Source: Sva-07 sp963698435 | Lineage (GTDB): Bacteria; Actinomycetota; Acidimicrobiia; Acidimicrobiales; Ilumatobacteraceae | Assembly (NCBI GenBank): GCA_963698435.1 | Contig: CAVOQV010000017.1 | Coordinates: 62,001 to 126,000, forward strand | Length of the DNA: 64,000 nt | Reading direction: 5' to 3' | Part shown: positions 19,050 through 27,773 of the stretch, one piece after another | Position numbering within the stretch: position 1 is the first letter of the stretch | Layout of the letters: each line of letters starts with the position of its first letter | Notes under the pieces: model-generated | Database searches by the model: none | The model's input: the letters and a program-made list of their open reading frames with translations, nothing else | What the model was told of the DNA's origin: nothing | Position numbers and translations under genes: made by a program

Positions 19050-19771
19050 GACGTCCTCTTCGTGTCGGGCCGGGGAACAGCGCTCTCGTCGACGCGCTGC
19101 GCGCCGATCCGACTCGCGGCGACCCCGAGCATCGACACCAGAATCGGCACACCCGGCGGGGCGAACGGGATCAGAACCAGCGCGATCAGCGCACCGGCGA
19201 TCGCCGTGCGCCGTTGCGGCGTCGACGACAGGCGTGGCCAGAGGAGTGCGAGAAAGGCTGCGGGTCCGGCAGCATCGAGGCCGAGCTCGTTGATCAGATC
19301 GCCGGCACCAGCGAACGCGACATGGCCGAGAACGGTGGTCACGTTCCACACGACGAACACGCCGCCGCCAGCGACGAGGTACCCGTAACGCCTCCACCGG
19401 AGTCCGTGCTGGGCGGCGCCGACGGCCGTCGATTCGTCGATCATCCACTGCGACATCGACGCGCGCTGCCACCATGTACCAACGAGCGCCGGGGCCATGA
19501 TCACCCCGAACGCGAGCGATCGTACGTTCAGGAGCAGGCCGGCGATCGCGGCGGATGCGACCGAGCCTCCGTCACCGAGGATCTCGACGGCAGCGAACTG
19601 CGAGCTGCCACCGAACACGAACAACGAGAACCCCATCGCCTGCAGGAGGGAGAGTCCCGCTGTGGCCGCGGCGGCACCGAACACGATGCCGAACGGAGCG
19701 ACCGAGGCGACGATCGAGGCGGCCTGACGGTGGATCGCCCGCTTGCGCGCTGCATCGTCGACCTCGTTCAC
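19046..19771 (-). CDS. azlC: Branched-chain amino acid exporter large subunit AzlC
   Basis: 241 aa with a GTG start at 19771. Integral membrane protein with the AzlC signature region APFGIVFGAAAATAGLS near the N-terminus, FVFGGSSQFAAVEIL and NVRSLAFGVIMAP, then the cytoplasmic DESTAVGAA. The C-terminal 25 residues are hydrophilic. The reading frame is open further upstream, but family homology begins about 15 residues into this call. Divergent from trmB with only 34 bp between the starts. Confidence 0.88.
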   Translation of the reverse strand: MNEVDDAARKRAIHRQAASIVASVAPFGIVFGAAAATAGLSLLQAMGFSLFVFGGSSQFAAVEILGDGGSVASAAIAGLLLNVRSLAFGVIMAPALVGTWWQRASMSQWMIDESTAVGAAQHGLRWRRYGYLVAGGGVFVVWNVTTVLGHVAFAGAGDLINELGLDAAGPAAFLALLWPRLSSTPQRRTAIAGALIALVLIPFAPPGVPILVSMLGVAASRIGAQRVDESAVPRPDTKRTS

Positions 19772-19805
19772 GAGGCGCAGTCTTGCGCCGGTAGCGTCCG
19801 ACGAC

Positions 19806-20504
19806 GTGGTCGTGACGGGTGGTGACGGTGCTCGCTCGGTTCGGCGCCCGGCAGCGTCGTTCAAGGTGCGCCGCCGGTCACTGTCACCGAAGCGACAGGC
19901 CGAGTTCGACGCGTGGATCCAGCGATGGGGTCTCGACCTCGAAGGTCCGGTGCTCGACTGGGCCGAGGTGTTCGGACATCCGCCCGCTTCGCGTCCGGAC
20001 GTCGTGCTCGACATCGGGTTCGGCCACGGCGAATCGACGATCGAGATGGCAGCCGCCGAGCCCGATCTCGACGTCGTCGGCGTCGAGGTGCACACACCTG
20101 GCGTCGTCACGGTGCTCGACGCGATCGAACACCGCGGCCTCCACCACGTCAGGGTGGTCCACGGAGATCTGCTCCCGTTCCTCGACCGCGTTGCGTCCGA
20201 GTCGATCGCGGTCGTCCGGATCTTCTTTCCCGACCCGTGGACGAAACGCCGCAACTTCCATCGACGGCTCGTCGCGCCCGACGTGGTCGCTGCGCTCACC
20301 GATCGCCTCCGCGTCGGCGGCCAGATGCACCTCGCCACCGACATCGCCGACTACGCCGATTCGATGCGCCAGGTGTGTGACGCGGAGCCGAGACTCACCG
20401 GCGGTGTGATCGATCGACCCGACTGGCGCCCGATGACCCGCTTCGAGCAGCGAGGTCTCGACGCCGGCCGGTCCCCCACCGATCTGCTGTACAGCCGTTC
20501 CTGA
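19806..20504 (+). CDS. trmB: tRNA (guanine-N7-)-methyltransferase TrmB
   Basis: 232 aa, GTG start at 19806 (GTG at 19812 possible). SAM-binding motif DIGFGHGESTIEMA, the TrmB signature FFPDPWTKRRNFHRR, and C-terminal MTRFEQRG. It methylates G46 in the variable loop of many tRNAs. The N-terminal 30 residues are basic and not conserved. Divergent from azlC; the following MFS gene is convergent. Confidence 0.93.
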   Translation: MVVTGGDGARSVRRPAASFKVRRRSLSPKRQAEFDAWIQRWGLDLEGPVLDWAEVFGHPPASRPDVVLDIGFGHGESTIEMAAAEPDLDVVGVEVHTPGVVTVLDAIEHRGLHHVRVVHGDLLPFLDRVASESIAVVRIFFPDPWTKRRNFHRRLVAPDVVAALTDRLRVGGQMHLATDIADYADSMRQVCDAEPRLTGGVIDRPDWRPMTRFEQRGLDAGRSPTDLLYSRS

Positions 20505-20532
20505 GTGCGGCAGGGCTCAGCTCGGGGCCGAG

Positions 20533-20551
20533 GAGCCGACGGCACCGGCTC
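20533..20551. terminator. Short hairpin between trmB and MFS genes
   Basis: GAGCCG (20533-20538) and CGGCTC (20546-20551) with a 7-nt loop, between convergent stops and overlapping the MFS stop codon. No U-tract; weak candidate. Confidence 0.35.
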
Positions 20552-21794
20552 ATGCCGCCGGAGTCGGGGCGTGCGGGCGGAGCTCTTCGAAGGTGTCGAT
20601 CTTGCGGATCGAGGGAAACACGACAGCGAAGCTCGCAGCGATCGCGACGGTGATGAGGCCTCCACCGGCGATCGCCCACGGCACACCGAACATCCTCGCC
20701 GCCACCCCGCTCTCGAAGGCTCCGAGTTCGTTCGACGCTCCGATGAACACACCTTCGACGGCGCTGACGCGTCCGAGCTGTTCGTCCGGTGTGACCAGAG
20801 GGACGATCGAGCCCCGGATGAACATCGACACCATGTCAGCCGCCGAGATGACGATCAGCGCGATGAACGCCACCAGGTAGTTGTGGGTGAGCCCGAACAC
20901 CATGGTGCCGAGCCCGAAGATCGCGACCACGACCAAGAGCGTCGGACCGACACGGCGCGTGATCGGGCGGGTGGCCAACCAGATCGCCATCACAGCGGCA
21001 CCGATGCCCGGCGCCGCGCGCAGCCACCCGTACGCGATGTCGCCGACGCCGAGCTGATCGCTCGCGACCGCAGGGATGAGCGCGATCGCCCCGCCGAAGA
21101 GCACAGCGAAGAGGTCCAGCGAGATCGTGCCCAGCACCACCGGGGTTCGCCGGACGAAGCGCAATCCCTCGAGTGCCGAGTGCAGCGTGGGGCGATCGGT
21201 GATCCGCTCGGGCTCGCGGGCGTAGACGATCATGAGGATCGGGACGATCGCCGCGAACTCGAGCAGCGCCGCGAGCGCGTAGGCCTCGCTCGGGCCGACC
21301 GAGTAGAGAAAGCCACCGATCACCGGACCGACGATCGCCGATGCTGTGAAGGTTGCGGTCCACAGGGCGACGACTTGTGGGAAGAGGTCCGGCGCCGTCA
21401 GAAGCGGGGCAATCGACCGCCGGGACGGACCGATCATCGCGTCGGCGGCGCCGAACACGAATGCAATCACGAACAACGGCCACACCGTTCCGGGGTCGAT
21501 CTCGCTGTAGACGACAAACGCGAGGGCGCAGCCGACCCTCGCCAACAGGAAGACCGACGTCACGCGACGACGGTCGAACCGGTCGGCCACCCAGCCGCTG
21601 ACGAGCACCAGCAGGACCGCCGGCACGAACTGGGCCAGGCCGATGAAACCGATGTCGAGCGCGTCGCCGGAGGTGTCGAAGGTCTGCTTGAACAGCACCG
21701 TGACCAGGATGTTCAGCCCCACCGCAGCGAGCGCCGTCGACAGCAGGTACCTGCGTACCGCGGGGAACCGCAGGACCTCACGAGCAGTGGCCAC
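20550..21794 (-). CDS. MFS transporter (EntS-like, MFS_3 group)
   Basis: 414 aa, GTG start at 21794. Twelve hydrophobic segments. Motif A-like loop GWVADRFDRRRV after helix 2 and the related region WLATRPITRRVG in the second half. The best family fit is the EntS/MFS_3 group of exporters, but the substrate cannot be read from sequence. Convergent with trmB, divergent from the pirin gene. Confidence 0.85.
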   Translation of the reverse strand: MATAREVLRFPAVRRYLLSTALAAVGLNILVTVLFKQTFDTSGDALDIGFIGLAQFVPAVLLVLVSGWVADRFDRRRVTSVFLLARVGCALAFVVYSEIDPGTVWPLFVIAFVFGAADAMIGPSRRSIAPLLTAPDLFPQVVALWTATFTASAIVGPVIGGFLYSVGPSEAYALAALLEFAAIVPILMIVYAREPERITDRPTLHSALEGLRFVRRTPVVLGTISLDLFAVLFGGAIALIPAVASDQLGVGDIAYGWLRAAPGIGAAVMAIWLATRPITRRVGPTLLVVVAIFGLGTMVFGLTHNYLVAFIALIVISAADMVSMFIRGSIVPLVTPDEQLGRVSAVEGVFIGASNELGAFESGVAARMFGVPWAIAGGGLITVAIAASFAVVFPSIRKIDTFEELRPHAPTPAA

Positions 21795-21898
21795 CGCGGA
21801 AACCTACCGACACGACGCCACCGCGAACCCCGGAGTCGTGCGGGACATCGCCACCAGGCGACGATCTGCGCACGTTCGGTCCGAACCGTCCCATTTCA

Positions 21899-21927
21899 TT
21901 GCGGACGCAAAGATATTCGGATAGGAT
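21899..21927 (+). promoter_or_regulatory. Sigma-70-type promoter for a leaderless pirin transcript
   Basis: TTGCGG (21899-21904), a 17-bp spacer, then TAGGAT (21922-21927), in a locally AT-rich stretch. The ATG at 21934 begins seven bases after the -10 element, so transcription would start at or next to the start codon. Confidence 0.6.
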
Positions 21928-21933
21928 GGGGTG

Positions 21934-22974
21934 ATGACCGGCGCACTGCTGCAAACGTTCCCACTCGGCACCCAGTGGCCGACGATCGATCCGTTCCTGT
22001 TCTGCGCGCACCATCGCGACGACTACCCGACCGGCACGATCGACCTCGGCCCGGACGCACCCCTCGACGGTCGTGACATCGGCATGGACTTCGCCGGCGT
22101 CGACGGGTGGAACATGTACCACGGGTCGACCGTTCCCGGTTTTCCGCAGCATCCCCATCGAGGCTTCGAAACGGTCACGTACGTGCGCACCGGGTTCTGT
22201 GACCACAGCGACTCACTCGGCGCCACGGCACGGTTCGGCCGTGGCGACACCCAGTGGATGACCGCCGGCAAGGGGATCGTGCACTGCGAGATGTTCCCGC
22301 TGTTGTCGGACGACGAGCCGAACCCGCTCGAGTTGTTCCAGATCTGGCTGAACCTGCCCGCGGCCGACAAGATGGTCGAGCCGTACTTCACGATGTTGTG
22401 GAGCCACGACACGCCGACGGTCGTCGCCGCCTCCGGCGACGGTGACGCCCTGGTCGACATCACGGTCATCGCCGGCTCGCTCGACAACGCCGAGGCGCCG
22501 AGCCCGCCGCCGAACTCGTGGGCCGCGAAGGCCGAGGCCGACGTCGCGATCTGGCACCTCCGTTTCGATCCGGGCGCGCGCTGGACGATGCCGGCCGCCG
22601 GGCCCGAGTCGCACCGGTTGCTCTATGCCTTCTCCGGCTCGTGGCTCACCGTCGACGGCGAGCGCCTCGACGCGGGCAACGGTGCCGCCGTCGACCCGAG
22701 CCGACCGCTCGAACTCGTGGCCGGCGACGACGGCGTGGAATGCATGGTCCTGCAGGGCCGCCCGATCGGTGAGCCCGTTGCGCAGTACGGGCCGTTCGTG
22801 ATGAACACCCAGGCCGAGATCCAACAAGCCTTCGAGGACTACCGCCGCACCCAGTTCGGCGGTTGGCCGTGGGGTTCGGATGATCCGAACCACGGGCCGA
22901 CCACTCGCCGGTTCGCCCGCCACGCTGACGGCCGCGTCGAGCAGTTCGACGTCGAGCCTGCACCCACCGCCTGA
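21934..22974 (+). CDS. Pirin-family cupin protein
   Basis: 346 aa from the ATG at 21934 (a GTG lies one codon upstream). Two cupin domains; the N-terminal one carries the pirin metal-site motifs HPHRGFETVTYV and, about 40 residues later, GIVHCE. The C-terminal cupin (about 200-290) lacks an evident metal site. Pirins are iron proteins; some bacterial members are quercetinases or redox sensors. The first 60 residues (PLGTQWPTIDPFLFCAHH) are longer than in the classical form. A promoter ends just before the start codon. Confidence 0.88.
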   Translation: MTGALLQTFPLGTQWPTIDPFLFCAHHRDDYPTGTIDLGPDAPLDGRDIGMDFAGVDGWNMYHGSTVPGFPQHPHRGFETVTYVRTGFCDHSDSLGATARFGRGDTQWMTAGKGIVHCEMFPLLSDDEPNPLELFQIWLNLPAADKMVEPYFTMLWSHDTPTVVAASGDGDALVDITVIAGSLDNAEAPSPPPNSWAAKAEADVAIWHLRFDPGARWTMPAAGPESHRLLYAFSGSWLTVDGERLDAGNGAAVDPSRPLELVAGDDGVECMVLQGRPIGEPVAQYGPFVMNTQAEIQQAFEDYRRTQFGGWPWGSDDPNHGPTTRRFARHADGRVEQFDVEPAPTA

Positions 22975-22997
22975 CAACTCCGGAGCGCCCCAGCCCC

Positions 22998-23054
22998 CTC
23001 GTTTGCGTGACATTTCGGGCGGGACGGGTCACCTGAACCTGCGCGCAAACGTGG
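22998..23054. repeat. Dispersed hairpin, family B, copy 2
   Basis: Left arm CTCGTTTGCG (22998-23007) and right arm CGCAAACGTGG (23044-23054), with an inner GTGAC/GTCAC stem. Same outer arm sequence, near-identical length and nested architecture as 6489-6546, while the loop sequence differs. Located between the pirin and methyltransferase genes. Confidence 0.65.
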
Positions 23055-23085
23055 ATGGGGTGGGTGGGCCAGCGAAACTGGGGGG

Positions 23086-23682
23086 ATGGACAGCACACAG
23101 TGGGACGATCGGTACTCGACGAGTGAGTTGATCTGGACCGGCCGGGCGAACCAGTTCGTGGAAGCCAACCTCAGCGACCTCGAGCCGGGCACGGCAGTCG
23201 ATCTCGGGGCCGGCGAAGGCCGAAACGCCGTCTGGCTCGCCGCGCGAGGTTGGACCGTGACGGCGGTCGACTTCTCACAGGTCGGCCTCGACAAGGCAAA
23301 CCGTCTCGCCGCTGAGCAGGGCGTCACGATCACCACCGCATGCGCCGATGCGACGACGTGGCAACCGGACGGCGCAGTCGATCTGGTCGTTCTGTCCTAC
23401 CTCCAGCTGCCGGCAGCGCAGCGACGCCTCGTCGTGGAGCGTGCGGCGACCTGGCTGACGCCGGGCGGCACGCTGTTCGTGATCGCCCACGACCGCTCGA
23501 ACGTGGCCCACGGCCACGGCGGACCACCTTCGCCCGACGTCTGCTACACGGTCGACGAGACCGTCGCGGCCCTCGACGCGCTCGACGTCACGACCGCCGA
23601 GGTCGTCGAGCGCCACGTCGACACACCCGACGGCACGAAGACGGCGCTCGACACCCTGGTCATCGCACGACGGCCGCTCTGA
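23086..23682 (+). CDS. Class I SAM-dependent methyltransferase (TehB-like)
   Basis: 198 aa. Starts STQWDDRYSTSELIWTG, a common opening of small TehB/UbiE-like methyltransferases. SAM motif I is VDLGAGEGRNAVWLA (about 38-52), motif II VTAVDFSQ and a later LPAAQRRL/TPGGTLFVIAHD. Substrate unknown; relatives methylate thiols, tellurite or small metabolites. The last 23 bp overlap the convergent purK stop region. Confidence 0.85.
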   Translation: MDSTQWDDRYSTSELIWTGRANQFVEANLSDLEPGTAVDLGAGEGRNAVWLAARGWTVTAVDFSQVGLDKANRLAAEQGVTITTACADATTWQPDGAVDLVVLSYLQLPAAQRRLVVERAATWLTPGGTLFVIAHDRSNVAHGHGGPPSPDVCYTVDETVAALDALDVTTAEVVERHVDTPDGTKTALDTLVIARRPL

Positions 23683-24796
23683 GTTCCAGCGCTCGCGCGA
23701 CCGCCAGATTGGTCGCCGGAGCAGTCACGGTCAGATGTCCCATCTTGCGACCGGGCCGGGCCTCCCGCTTGCCGTAGAGATGGAGCTTGGCGTTCGGATC
23801 GTCGAGCACTGCCGTCCAGTCCGGATCCCCGCCGTCCCACAGGTCGCCGAGCAGATTGACCATAGCGATCGCCGGGGCGGTCATCGCGGTCGATCCGAGC
23901 CCGAGACCACACACGGCGCGGACCTGCTGTTCGTACTGACTCGTCACGCTCGCATCGAGCGTCCAGTGACCACTGTTGTGCGGGCGCGGCGCGAGTTCGT
24001 TCACGAGCAGCTCACCGTCGACCACGAACAGCTCGACGGCAAGCACCCCGACATAGGCGAGCGCATCCGCGATCGCCATCGCCAGACCGACGGCCCGGTC
24101 GGCGTGCTTGCCCGACACCATCGCTGGGACCGCCGAGACATCGAGGATCCCGTCGACATGGCGGTTCTCGGCAACCGGCCACGCCTCGACATCGCCCGAC
24201 GCGGTTCGACCGACGATGACGCTGAGCTCGGTGTCGAGAGCCAAACGCTGCTCGACCACGCAGTCGACGCCACCCAGTTCGGCCCATGCTGCGAGCGTCT
24301 CGGGCACGCCGGACACCGCCCTCTGGCCCTTGCCGTCGTAGCCGAGTCGTGCGGTCTTGACGATCGCTCCCAGATCGACGAGCGCTGGTTCGACCGCAGG
24401 GTCGTCACCCACCAGCACCTGGTATCGGCCCACCGGGAATCCGTTGTCGACGAGGAACCGCTTCTCCGCGATGCGATCCTGCGCGATGCGAACCGCCGAC
24501 GGCGCGGGTGCAACGGTCACCGATGCGGCCAGCGCATCGAGGGCTGCGGCCGGCGGGTTCTCGAATTCGGTGGTGATCACGTCGCAGTCGAACGAGAGCC
24601 GACGCAATGCATCGGGATCGTCGTAGGCAGCGACGAGGTGTTCGTGCGCCAGCAGGCCAGCGGGCGCTGACGGGTCGGGATCGAGCACGATCGTGCGGTA
24701 CCCCATCGATGCCGCCGCCATCACCGCGTACCGACCGAGTTGACCGCCGCCGAGAATCCCCAGGGTCGCCGGGGGCACGATCGCCGCAGCGGTCAT
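23660..24796 (-). CDS. purK: N5-carboxyaminoimidazole ribonucleotide synthase PurK
   Basis: 378 aa. ATP-grasp enzyme: N-terminal LGILGGGQLGRY, IVLDPDPSAPA, TTEFENPP, central KTARLGYDGKGQ and C-terminal NELAPRPHNSGHWT. It makes N5-CAIR from AIR, ATP and bicarbonate in purine synthesis. Start codon overlaps the purE stop (ATGA), so purE and purK are translationally coupled. The 3' end overlaps the convergent methyltransferase gene by 23 bp. Confidence 0.95.
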   Translation of the reverse strand: MTAAAIVPPATLGILGGGQLGRYAVMAAASMGYRTIVLDPDPSAPAGLLAHEHLVAAYDDPDALRRLSFDCDVITTEFENPPAAALDALAASVTVAPAPSAVRIAQDRIAEKRFLVDNGFPVGRYQVLVGDDPAVEPALVDLGAIVKTARLGYDGKGQRAVSGVPETLAAWAELGGVDCVVEQRLALDTELSVIVGRTASGDVEAWPVAENRHVDGILDVSAVPAMVSGKHADRAVGLAMAIADALAYVGVLAVELFVVDGELLVNELAPRPHNSGHWTLDASVTSQYEQQVRAVCGLGLGSTAMTAPAIAMVNLLGDLWDGGDPDWTAVLDDPNAKLHLYGKREARPGRKMGHLTVTAPATNLAVARALELRAAVVR

Positions 24797-25299
24797 GGTT
24801 CACTGCGCGGTGGGAGTTCCGACGACGCTGCGACTTCTCGACGCTCGGCGCGGTACTCGGCGAGCGCCTCAGCGAGTGCCGGGTCGTCGAGGGCGAGCAA
24901 CCCGACGGCGAAGAGGGCCGCGTTCGTCGCTCCAGCGTCGCCGATCGCGAACGTCGCCACCGGCACACCGGCCGGCATCTGCACGATCGAGTACAGCGAA
25001 TCCTGCCCGGAGAGATGTCGGGACGCCACCGGCACACCGAGCACCGGCACGGTCGTCTTCGCGGCAAGCATCCCCGGAAGGTGCGCCGCTCCCCCTGCTC
25101 CGGCGATGATCGCTCGCAGCCCTCGCACAGAGGCTGCCTCGGCGTAGGCGAACATCTCGTCCGGCATCCGATGCGCGCTCAGTACCCGCGCCTCGTGAGA
25201 GACGCCGAACGACGCGAGGACGTCGACGGCCTTGGACATCGTGGGCCAATCGCTCGACGACCCCATGACGACACCGATGACGGGATCAGCTTCGGACAC
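24793..25299 (-). CDS. purE: N5-CAIR mutase PurE
   Basis: 168 aa with a GTG start at 25299. Class I PurE motifs: GSSSDWPTM, SAHRMPDEMF, GAGGAAHLPGM and PVLGVPVAS. It converts N5-CAIR to CAIR, the step after PurK. The open frame extends 44 codons upstream, but PurE homology begins at VIGVVMGSSSD right after this start. First gene of the purE-purK pair. Confidence 0.95.
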   Translation of the reverse strand: MSEADPVIGVVMGSSSDWPTMSKAVDVLASFGVSHEARVLSAHRMPDEMFAYAEAASVRGLRAIIAGAGGAAHLPGMLAAKTTVPVLGVPVASRHLSGQDSLYSIVQMPAGVPVATFAIGDAGATNAALFAVGLLALDDPALAEALAEYRAERREVAASSELPPRSEP

Positions 25300-25331
25300 G
25301 TTCGAAGCGTAGGCGTTCCGGGTGGGTCCGG

Positions 25332-26789
25332 TCAGACCAACTGTCGGCGCTCGCTCACCTTGAGGGCGACATACCCCGGGATCGTCGGGAACCAGTAGTT
25401 GATCAGTCGGAACAACAGCACCGCTGCCCACGCCGTCGCGTCATCGACCCGCGCACCGGTCAACATGAAGACCAGCGCAGCCTCGATCGCGCCGACGCCG
25501 CCAGGTGTCGGCACGGCCGACGCCACCGTGTTGGCCACCATGTACAGCGCTCCGAGTTCCACGAACGCGAGGTCGACGTCGAACGCACGACACGACCAGG
25601 CGAACGCGAGGATCGTGGAGAGCTTCGCCAGTGCCTGACCACCGAACAACAGCGAGAGCTTCGACGGACGGCGAGCGAGTTCGCCGAAATCCGTTCTGAT
25701 CTTGGCGAACGTCGACTTCAGGAACGCGACGACCCAACGTCGCAGCTTCGGAGCCGCCGCAATCACGACCGCCGCAATGGCGATGGCAGCGCCGAACACG
25801 GCGATGATCGAGAGATCCGGACCGCCGCTGTTCACGCTCAGCCCTCCGGTTGGATCGGCGCTCGCCACGACGACGAAGAACACGAAGAAGACCGCCTGCA
25901 CGACGCCGCTGGCCGCGGAGGTCAACCCGATCGCCGCCGTGGCCACCGTGCCGTCCGTGCCGCCCTTCTGGAGGTACCGAATGCGCATCGCCATGCCGCC
26001 GGAATTCATCGGCGTGAAGCGGTTGAGGAACGACTGGCCGAACATGACGATCGTCGCCTCGCCGAGCGCGATCGGGCGAACCACCGAACCCGACAGCGAC
26101 ATCGCTCCGCCGACCGTGCCGAGCAGGGTGACGATCACGATCGGCCCAACCCACACCCAGTCCAGCCCCGACATCGTGTCGACGATCGCCGTCCAGTTGC
26201 TGGCAAGGGTGAGAAGAAAGAACGCCAGGACCGCGAACCCAACCCAGCTGACGGCCTTGGCGACACTGATTCGTTCGAGTTCGGCCAACTCGACCGCGTC
26301 GACACCCAGCCGCACCTGGAGGCCGGTGCGGAGGTCGTCGACGAAGTGCTTCGGCTTCTTCGCCTCGCGACGGGCGTGTGCAGGCAGCGCCGGGAGCTGC
26401 ACGAACGGCAAGGTCGCCGCAAGGTCGTGAACGTCCACGTTTCGGACGGCAGCGTCGATGGCGCGATCGGCGCCGACGATCAGCGCCGTCGTCACGAGCA
26501 GCTCGGCGCGATCGACAGCGCGCGACGCAACGCTCGAAGCGAGCACCGCGGTGTCGAGACCGGCGATCGTGACCCTGTCGCCATCGACCACCAGGTGGTC
26601 ACGGCTCAGTGACCGATGTGCAATCCGGGCATCGTGGAGACGCCCGACCTGTCGCCATCCGTCGTCGAGCGCTGCGTCGCTGATGTCGTCACCGTCGATG
26701 GCGGCCATCGCTCGTCCGGGTGGGACCGACAGACGCGACGATGGCGCTGTCGCGATCGGTCGGAGCGACGCACTCCACTGCGGGGACAC
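25332..26789 (-). CDS. Flippase-like membrane protein, 3' part of a frameshifted gene
   Basis: C-terminal portion of a protein whose N-terminal portion lies upstream in another frame (to 27738). The genuine homologous part starts near 26730: PPGRAMAAIDGDD, then a kinase-like block (RLHDARIAHRSLSRDHLVVDG) that corresponds to a catalytic loop but has lost the catalytic Asp (HRSL instead of HGDL-type). From about residue 185 follow eight or so transmembrane helices of the lysylphosphatidylglycerol synthase TM/UPF0104 family (FLNRFTPMNSGGMAMRI, AVPTPGGVGAIEAAL). Family members are lipid flippases or lipid-modifying proteins. Gene total 25332-27738 is 2407 bp, one base over a multiple of three. 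Confidence 0.7.
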   Translation of the reverse strand: MSPQWSASLRPIATAPSSRLSVPPGRAMAAIDGDDISDAALDDGWRQVGRLHDARIAHRSLSRDHLVVDGDRVTIAGLDTAVLASSVASRAVDRAELLVTTALIVGADRAIDAAVRNVDVHDLAATLPFVQLPALPAHARREAKKPKHFVDDLRTGLQVRLGVDAVELAELERISVAKAVSWVGFAVLAFFLLTLASNWTAIVDTMSGLDWVWVGPIVIVTLLGTVGGAMSLSGSVVRPIALGEATIVMFGQSFLNRFTPMNSGGMAMRIRYLQKGGTDGTVATAAIGLTSAASGVVQAVFFVFFVVVASADPTGGLSVNSGGPDLSIIAVFGAAIAIAAVVIAAAPKLRRWVVAFLKSTFAKIRTDFGELARRPSKLSLLFGGQALAKLSTILAFAWSCRAFDVDLAFVELGALYMVANTVASAVPTPGGVGAIEAALVFMLTGARVDDATAWAAVLLFRLINYWFPTIPGYVALKVSERRQLV

Positions 26790-27738
26790 GAACGCCGGCT
26801 CGTTCGGCCATCGTGGTGTTCAGTGCGAGCTGAGCCGCGCGGATCCGCGGCTTCACCGACATGCGCTGCTCGTCGACATCGCGCACACGTACCGATCGAA
26901 GAACCCGCGAGAACAGTTCGAGATCACGGTCGTCCTGATCGAGGTAGATCACCTCGATGGGGGCGCCGTCAGCCACTCCGCGATACGCACGCAGATGACG
27001 TCCGGCGTGCTCATCGCCCAGATCGTCCACCTCGAATCCGGCAGCGGCCAGTCCGGCGCGCAGCGTGGCCGAGCCAGGGCGCCGCTGCGGTGACCCGAAC
27101 GCCACGAGCACCGCCGAGCCGACGGCACTCCCCACGACGAGGGTGACCAGAATGCTCACCGGTGCCTGCGTTGCCGTGATCGCTCGAACGACCGCCGTCA
27201 CCGCCACCGCCACCCAGGCGACCTTGCGCCAGGGCGCCGTCATCATCGGCGATGCGGCGGTCGTCCCGGCCACGAGCGCGGCGAGATACGCGATCGACGG
27301 GAAGTCGGTCGCGATGAACGAATTCGACGGGAGGTCGATGGGCGTGGGTGGCGCGGCCCGATTGAGCCAGTCGGTCAACCACAGCATCACGAGACCGCCG
27401 GTGACGCCGGCGCCGACGACGAGCAGGGTCGCGGGTCGAGTACGGCGGGTGAACAGCCACACCACCGTCACGACCGGCACGATCACGATGGCGAGCTGCG
27501 CCACGCCGACCAGCAGATACCGCAGCGGCGTCGGCATCCTCGTGAACAGCTCGATCAGATCGATCGAGATGTTGGTGAGCGCCGTCGGGAACGCGGCGGT
27601 CAGACCCAGTACGACGACCAACAGCACCAGTCGCACCGTGAGGCGGGCCACGTCGACGGGGTGGCGCTGCCATTCGCGACGATCGCCCTCACGCAGCGAG
27701 GCATCGACGGTCGAGTACACGGCAACAGCATGGACCAC
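26689..27738 (-). CDS. Flippase-like membrane protein, 5' part of a frameshifted gene
   Basis: N-terminal portion; GTG start near 27738 (GTG at 27720 also possible). About six transmembrane helices (LVLLVVVLGLTAAFP, YLLVGVAQLAIVIVPVVTVVWLF and others), then a soluble kinase N-lobe-like segment (VIYLDQDDRDLELFSRVLRS, AERAGVRVPAVECVAP). The frame ends in DGRHRR soon after SVGPTRTS, exactly where the downstream portion picks up in the +1 frame with PPGRAMAAID. Deleting one C in the stretch complementary to 26715-26730 would restore a single protein of about 801 aa. Real pseudogene or sequence error cannot be told apart here. Confidence 0.65.
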   Translation of the reverse strand: MVHAVAVYSTVDASLREGDRREWQRHPVDVARLTVRLVLLVVVLGLTAAFPTALTNISIDLIELFTRMPTPLRYLLVGVAQLAIVIVPVVTVVWLFTRRTRPATLLVVGAGVTGGLVMLWLTDWLNRAAPPTPIDLPSNSFIATDFPSIAYLAALVAGTTAASPMMTAPWRKVAWVAVAVTAVVRAITATQAPVSILVTLVVGSAVGSAVLVAFGSPQRRPGSATLRAGLAAAGFEVDDLGDEHAGRHLRAYRGVADGAPIEVIYLDQDDRDLELFSRVLRSVRVRDVDEQRMSVKPRIRAAQLALNTTMAERAGVRVPAVECVAPTDRDSAIVASVGPTRTSDGRHRR

Positions 27739-27773
27739 GACGTCGCCGCGCCTCGGATCCGGCCAGCTGAACG

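Noticed and set aside
20505..22076. About 520-codon frame antisense to the MFS gene
   Set aside because: Same reason: an acidic, His- and Arg-rich shadow of a transporter gene.
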